A DNA stretch of 6,405 nt, from the NCBI GenBank assembly GCA_018268695.1, contig JAFDWD010000840.1, positions 1 to 6,405 of the forward strand, read 5' to 3'. The DNA is from Actinomycetota bacterium. GTDB lineage: Bacteria; Actinomycetota; Thermoleophilia; Solirubrobacterales; 70-9. Of this stretch, positions 4,337-6,405 are shown one piece after another; the first letter of the stretch is position 1, and the number at the start of each line of letters is the position of its first letter. The translations under genes were made by a program, and so were the position numbers. The notes beneath the pieces were generated by a model. It saw only the letters and a program-made list of their open reading frames with translations. It did not search any database and was not told where the DNA came from.

Positions 4337-6100
4337 TCAGTCCCAGGTGCGGGGCCAGGGACGACGGTCGGCCGGGGGATGGACGCCGACCCGCGCGGCC
4401 GCCGCCACCGCTTCGTCGGCGGTGACCAGCAGTGGATCCAGCTCCAGCGCGGCGAGCTCGGCGTGGGCTGCCGCCGCGGCCGCGGCGCCCCCCAAAACGG
4501 CTTCGAGAGACGTCAGTCCGACCGGCGGCAGGTCGAGGAGCTCGAGGCGGTCGAGCAGGTCCTCCGCGTCTCTCTCCCCGAGCGGGCAGAGCCGCGCCGG
4601 CTGCCGGTCGGCGGGCGCGCCCACCCGGCCGCAGCGCAGCACCGGGCCGAAGAGGGGATCGGATTCGACCGCCACCCGCAGCGCCGTCACCGGCCCCTGT
4701 CCCTCGACCTCCCCGACGGCGATCCCGTAGCAGTCGAGCAGCCGGACGGCGGCGGCCTCGTCCAGCTCCTCGCCGCCCTTCTCCAGCGCCGCCGCGAGGA
4801 TCGCCGCAGCCTCGTCGGAGCGCGGGACCTCCGCCGAGGCGGGCGCCGACGGAAGCCGCCTCCACTCCGCGATCATCGCGGGGTCCGACAGCTCGCTCGC
4901 CAGCTCCAGCGCCTCCTCGACCCCGTCGACCCGAAAGGCGCCGACCTGGTCGAAGAGCCCCACCCCGGGCGCTTCGGCGGCGGCCCGCTCGGCGATCACG
5001 ACGATCGGCATCAGCGCGCCGACCCGGCGGGCGACGCGGGCGAAGCGCCGCGGGTCACTGAACGATTCGACCTGCAGCAACGCGACGTCGGTGTCGGGAT
5101 CCTTCTCCCAGTACTCGAGCAGGTCGTTCGCGGTGATGTCCGCGCGGTCGCCGAGGGAGACGAAGGTCGATACGCCGATCTCGCTCGCCACCGCGCCGCG
5201 CAGCAGCGCCTCGCCCGCCCCGGCGCCTTGGGCGACGATGCCGACGCCGCCGGGCGGCGGCCGCTCGGCGCTCGCGGTCAGGTTCAGCGTCCGCCCCGGC
5301 CGGTTGTCCAGGACCCCGAAGGAGGCGGGCCCGACCAATCGCGTGCCCGAAAGGCGGCAGATCTCCAGCAGCCGGTGCTCGGCCGCGCCGTCCCCGCGCT
5401 CCCAGCCGTCCGGCTCGCCGCGCACGACGACCGCCCGCACCGCCTCCCCGGCCGCCCGCGCCCAATCGAGCGTCGCCTCCGGCGGCCCGTCGATCGCCGT
5501 CACCGTCACCGGGTCGAAGAAGCCTGCGACCGCGGCCCGGGCGGCGACGCTGTCGCGCTCCTGGAAGCGCTCGATCGCCTCCGGCGCCGGGGAGATCGGC
5601 ATCTCCACCACCACCGAGCCCGGCTCGGAGCGCACCTCGACCGGGAAGCCGCTGTGGCGGAACATCGAGATCATCGCGTGGTTTTCCGGCAGGACGTCGG
5701 CGAGCATCCGCACGAACCCGCCCTCCGCGGCGCGCTCGGCGAGCTGGGCGAGCAGCACGCTGCCGAGTCCCTTGCCCTGCAGGGACGGGCTGACGGCGAA
5801 GGCGATCTCGACCAGCTCGTCGTCGATCGCGGCGAGGAAGCCGTGGCCGACCGGCCGCGCCTCGGCGCCGCGCAGCGCCAGCAGGCCGAAGCGCCGCCGG
5901 TAGTCGACGTCGGCGAGGATCCGCGCGACGTCGTCCAGGTCCGGCGCGCCGGTGAAGAAGCGGAAGGCGAGCGAGCGTTCGTCGAGCGAGGAGAAGAAGT
6001 CGAGGAGCAGCGGCGCGTCGTCGGGTCGCACCGGGCGCAGGTGGACCGTCGAGCCGTCGCGCAGGACCACGTCGGACGCGAGGTGGGCGGGGTACTTCAC
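4337..6100 (-). CDS. GNAT acetyltransferase fused to a reduced NDP-forming acyl-CoA synthetase-like module (Pat-like)
   Basis: The protein has 587 residues. Residues 1-170 are a GNAT domain: the acetyl-CoA loop QGKGLG is at 108-113, with Glu98 (VEIAFAV) as candidate general base and ENHAMISMFRHSGF at 139-152. Residues about 190-587 resemble NDP-forming acyl-CoA synthetases: GFFDPVTV (193-200), LVGPASFGV (255-263), FVSLGDRADITANDLLEYW (313-331), DPDTDVALLQVESFSDP (334-350), DPLFGPVL (481-488) and ELDPLLV (553-559). The first Rossmann part is cut to about 60 residues, and the ATP-grasp core between LLDCYGI (454-460) and DPLFGPVL is almost absent, so CoA-ligase activity is unlikely. Known relatives (Pat/YfiQ, actinobacterial PatA) acetylate protein lysines, including acetyl-CoA synthetase, with the large domain regulatory. 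I infer the same soluble role. The GTG start at 6100 overlaps the upstream stop and has GGAGG 10 nt before it; upstream in-frame residues are low-complexity Arg/Ala. Confidence 0.85.
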   Translation of the reverse strand: MKYPAHLASDVVLRDGSTVHLRPVRPDDAPLLLDFFSSLDERSLAFRFFTGAPDLDDVARILADVDYRRRFGLLALRGAEARPVGHGFLAAIDDELVEIAFAVSPSLQGKGLGSVLLAQLAERAAEGGFVRMLADVLPENHAMISMFRHSGFPVEVRSEPGSVVVEMPISPAPEAIERFQERDSVAARAAVAGFFDPVTVTAIDGPPEATLDWARAAGEAVRAVVVRGEPDGWERGDGAAEHRLLEICRLSGTRLVGPASFGVLDNRPGRTLNLTASAERPPPGGVGIVAQGAGAGEALLRGAVASEIGVSTFVSLGDRADITANDLLEYWEKDPDTDVALLQVESFSDPRRFARVARRVGALMPIVVIAERAAAEAPGVGLFDQVGAFRVDGVEEALELASELSDPAMIAEWRRLPSAPASAEVPRSDEAAAILAAALEKGGEELDEAAAVRLLDCYGIAVGEVEGQGPVTALRVAVESDPLFGPVLRCGRVGAPADRQPARLCPLGERDAEDLLDRLELLDLPPVGLTSLEAVLGGAAAAAAAHAELAALELDPLLVTADEAVAAAARVGVHPPADRRPWPRTWD

Positions 6101-6405
6101 GCCCGCGCGCCCTCCAACTCGCCCAGGAGGTCGCCGTACTCGGCCAGTCGCCCCGCGCCGAGGTAGCGGCGGCGGACCCGGTCGTGGGCGGCGGCGCCGA
6201 GCCGCGCCGCGCGCAGCGGGTCGCCGAGGAGGCCGAGCACCGCGCCCGCCAGCTCGCGCGGATCGCGCGGGTCGACCAGCAGGCCGCTCTCGCCGTCGAC
6301 GATCTGCTCGCCGATGCCGCCGATCCGGCTGCCGACCACCGGCCGCCGCTTCCACATCGCCTCGGCGACGGTCAGGCCGAACCCCTCGGCGAGGCTCTTC
6401 TGCAC
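6097..6405 (-). CDS. GT4-family glycosyltransferase, C-terminal part, TreT-like (trehalose synthase)
   Basis: These are the last 102 codons of a gene that begins beyond the right edge. The GTG at the edge is an internal valine, not a start. The fragment opens with VQKSLAEGFGLTVAEAMWK, which contains the E-x7-E motif (Glu7 and Glu15 of the fragment) that binds the donor nucleotide-sugar in retaining GT4 enzymes. Next come PVVGSRIGGIGEQIVDGESG and LLVDPRDPRELA, then the closing helices. The QKS...EGFGLTV.EAMWK wording is what I recall from TreT, which makes trehalose from NDP-glucose and glucose in the cytoplasm. That suggests a compatible-solute role, but other GT4 enzymes share the fold and the donor-side motif, and the acceptor-binding half is missing here. 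Its TGA overlaps the GTG of the acetyltransferase gene, so the two are probably translated in coupled fashion. Confidence 0.85.
   Translation of the reverse strand: MQKSLAEGFGLTVAEAMWKRRPVVGSRIGGIGEQIVDGESGLLVDPRDPRELAGAVLGLLGDPLRAARLGAAAHDRVRRRYLGAGRLAEYGDLLGELEGARA
6111..6115 (-). promoter_or_regulatory. Ribosome binding site of the GNAT fusion gene
   Basis: GGAGG on the - strand lies 10 nt before the GTG at 6100, inside the end of the glycosyltransferase gene. It selects this GTG over the upstream in-frame start at 6355, whose extra 85 residues would be an Arg/Ala-rich shadow of the glycosyltransferase frame. Confidence 0.7.

Noticed and set aside
4049..6166. A 705-codon open frame on the + strand opposite the GNAT fusion gene.
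   Set aside because: Its translation is dominated by Arg, Asp, Gly and His with no family resemblance. It is the GC-rich antisense shadow of the recognisable - strand gene, which has domains and an SD site.
6101..6355. An 85-residue N-terminal extension of the GNAT fusion from an upstream start at 6355.
   Set aside because: The extension is Arg/Ala/Gly low complexity and lies over the glycosyltransferase coding frame. The GTG at 6100 has an SD site and starts right at the conserved GNAT beginning.

Overview
The window is GC-rich (roughly 70% or more by eye) with tightly packed genes, strong GGAGG-type ribosome binding sites, GTG starts and GTGA stop/start overlaps. Together with a cydABDC-type cluster and a TreT-like glycosyltransferase, this suggests a high-GC actinobacterium. 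Thermoleophilia (Solirubrobacterales-like) is my best guess, but that placement is inference.

Left half, + strand: the end of cydB (cytochrome bd oxidase subunit II), then cydD and cydC, the two halves of the ABC transporter needed to assemble cytochrome bd. cydB and cydD overlap by 38 bp, and cydD and cydC by 4 bp, so this is one translationally coupled operon. The cydD 3' end carries a perfect 28-bp inverted repeat that is translated as the last part of the protein and ends just before the cydC ribosome binding site.

Middle, 3578-3885: a convergent intergenic region made mostly of three large stem-loops. The outer two (3620-3671 and 3824-3881) are inverted copies of one repeat family. Each lies just downstream of the gene pointing at it, in the same sense orientation. 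They share an 18-nt loop-centred core while the stem sequences differ but stay paired. The central one (3716-3792) is a 27-bp near-perfect palindrome of another type that shares its ends and tip with the palindrome in cydD.

Right half, - strand, in transcription order: the C-terminus of a GT4 glycosyltransferase resembling trehalose synthase TreT, then a 587-residue protein with an N-terminal GNAT acetyltransferase and a shortened, probably non-catalytic NDP-forming acyl-CoA synthetase-like part (a Pat-like protein lysine acetyltransferase architecture), then a small DUF779-like protein. The first two overlap by 4 bp and the third follows after 37 bp, so they probably form one operon.

The least ordinary content is the set of structured palindromes at gene 3' ends and the eroded acyl-CoA synthetase module. 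I saw no tRNA, rRNA, CRISPR array, transposase or phage gene.
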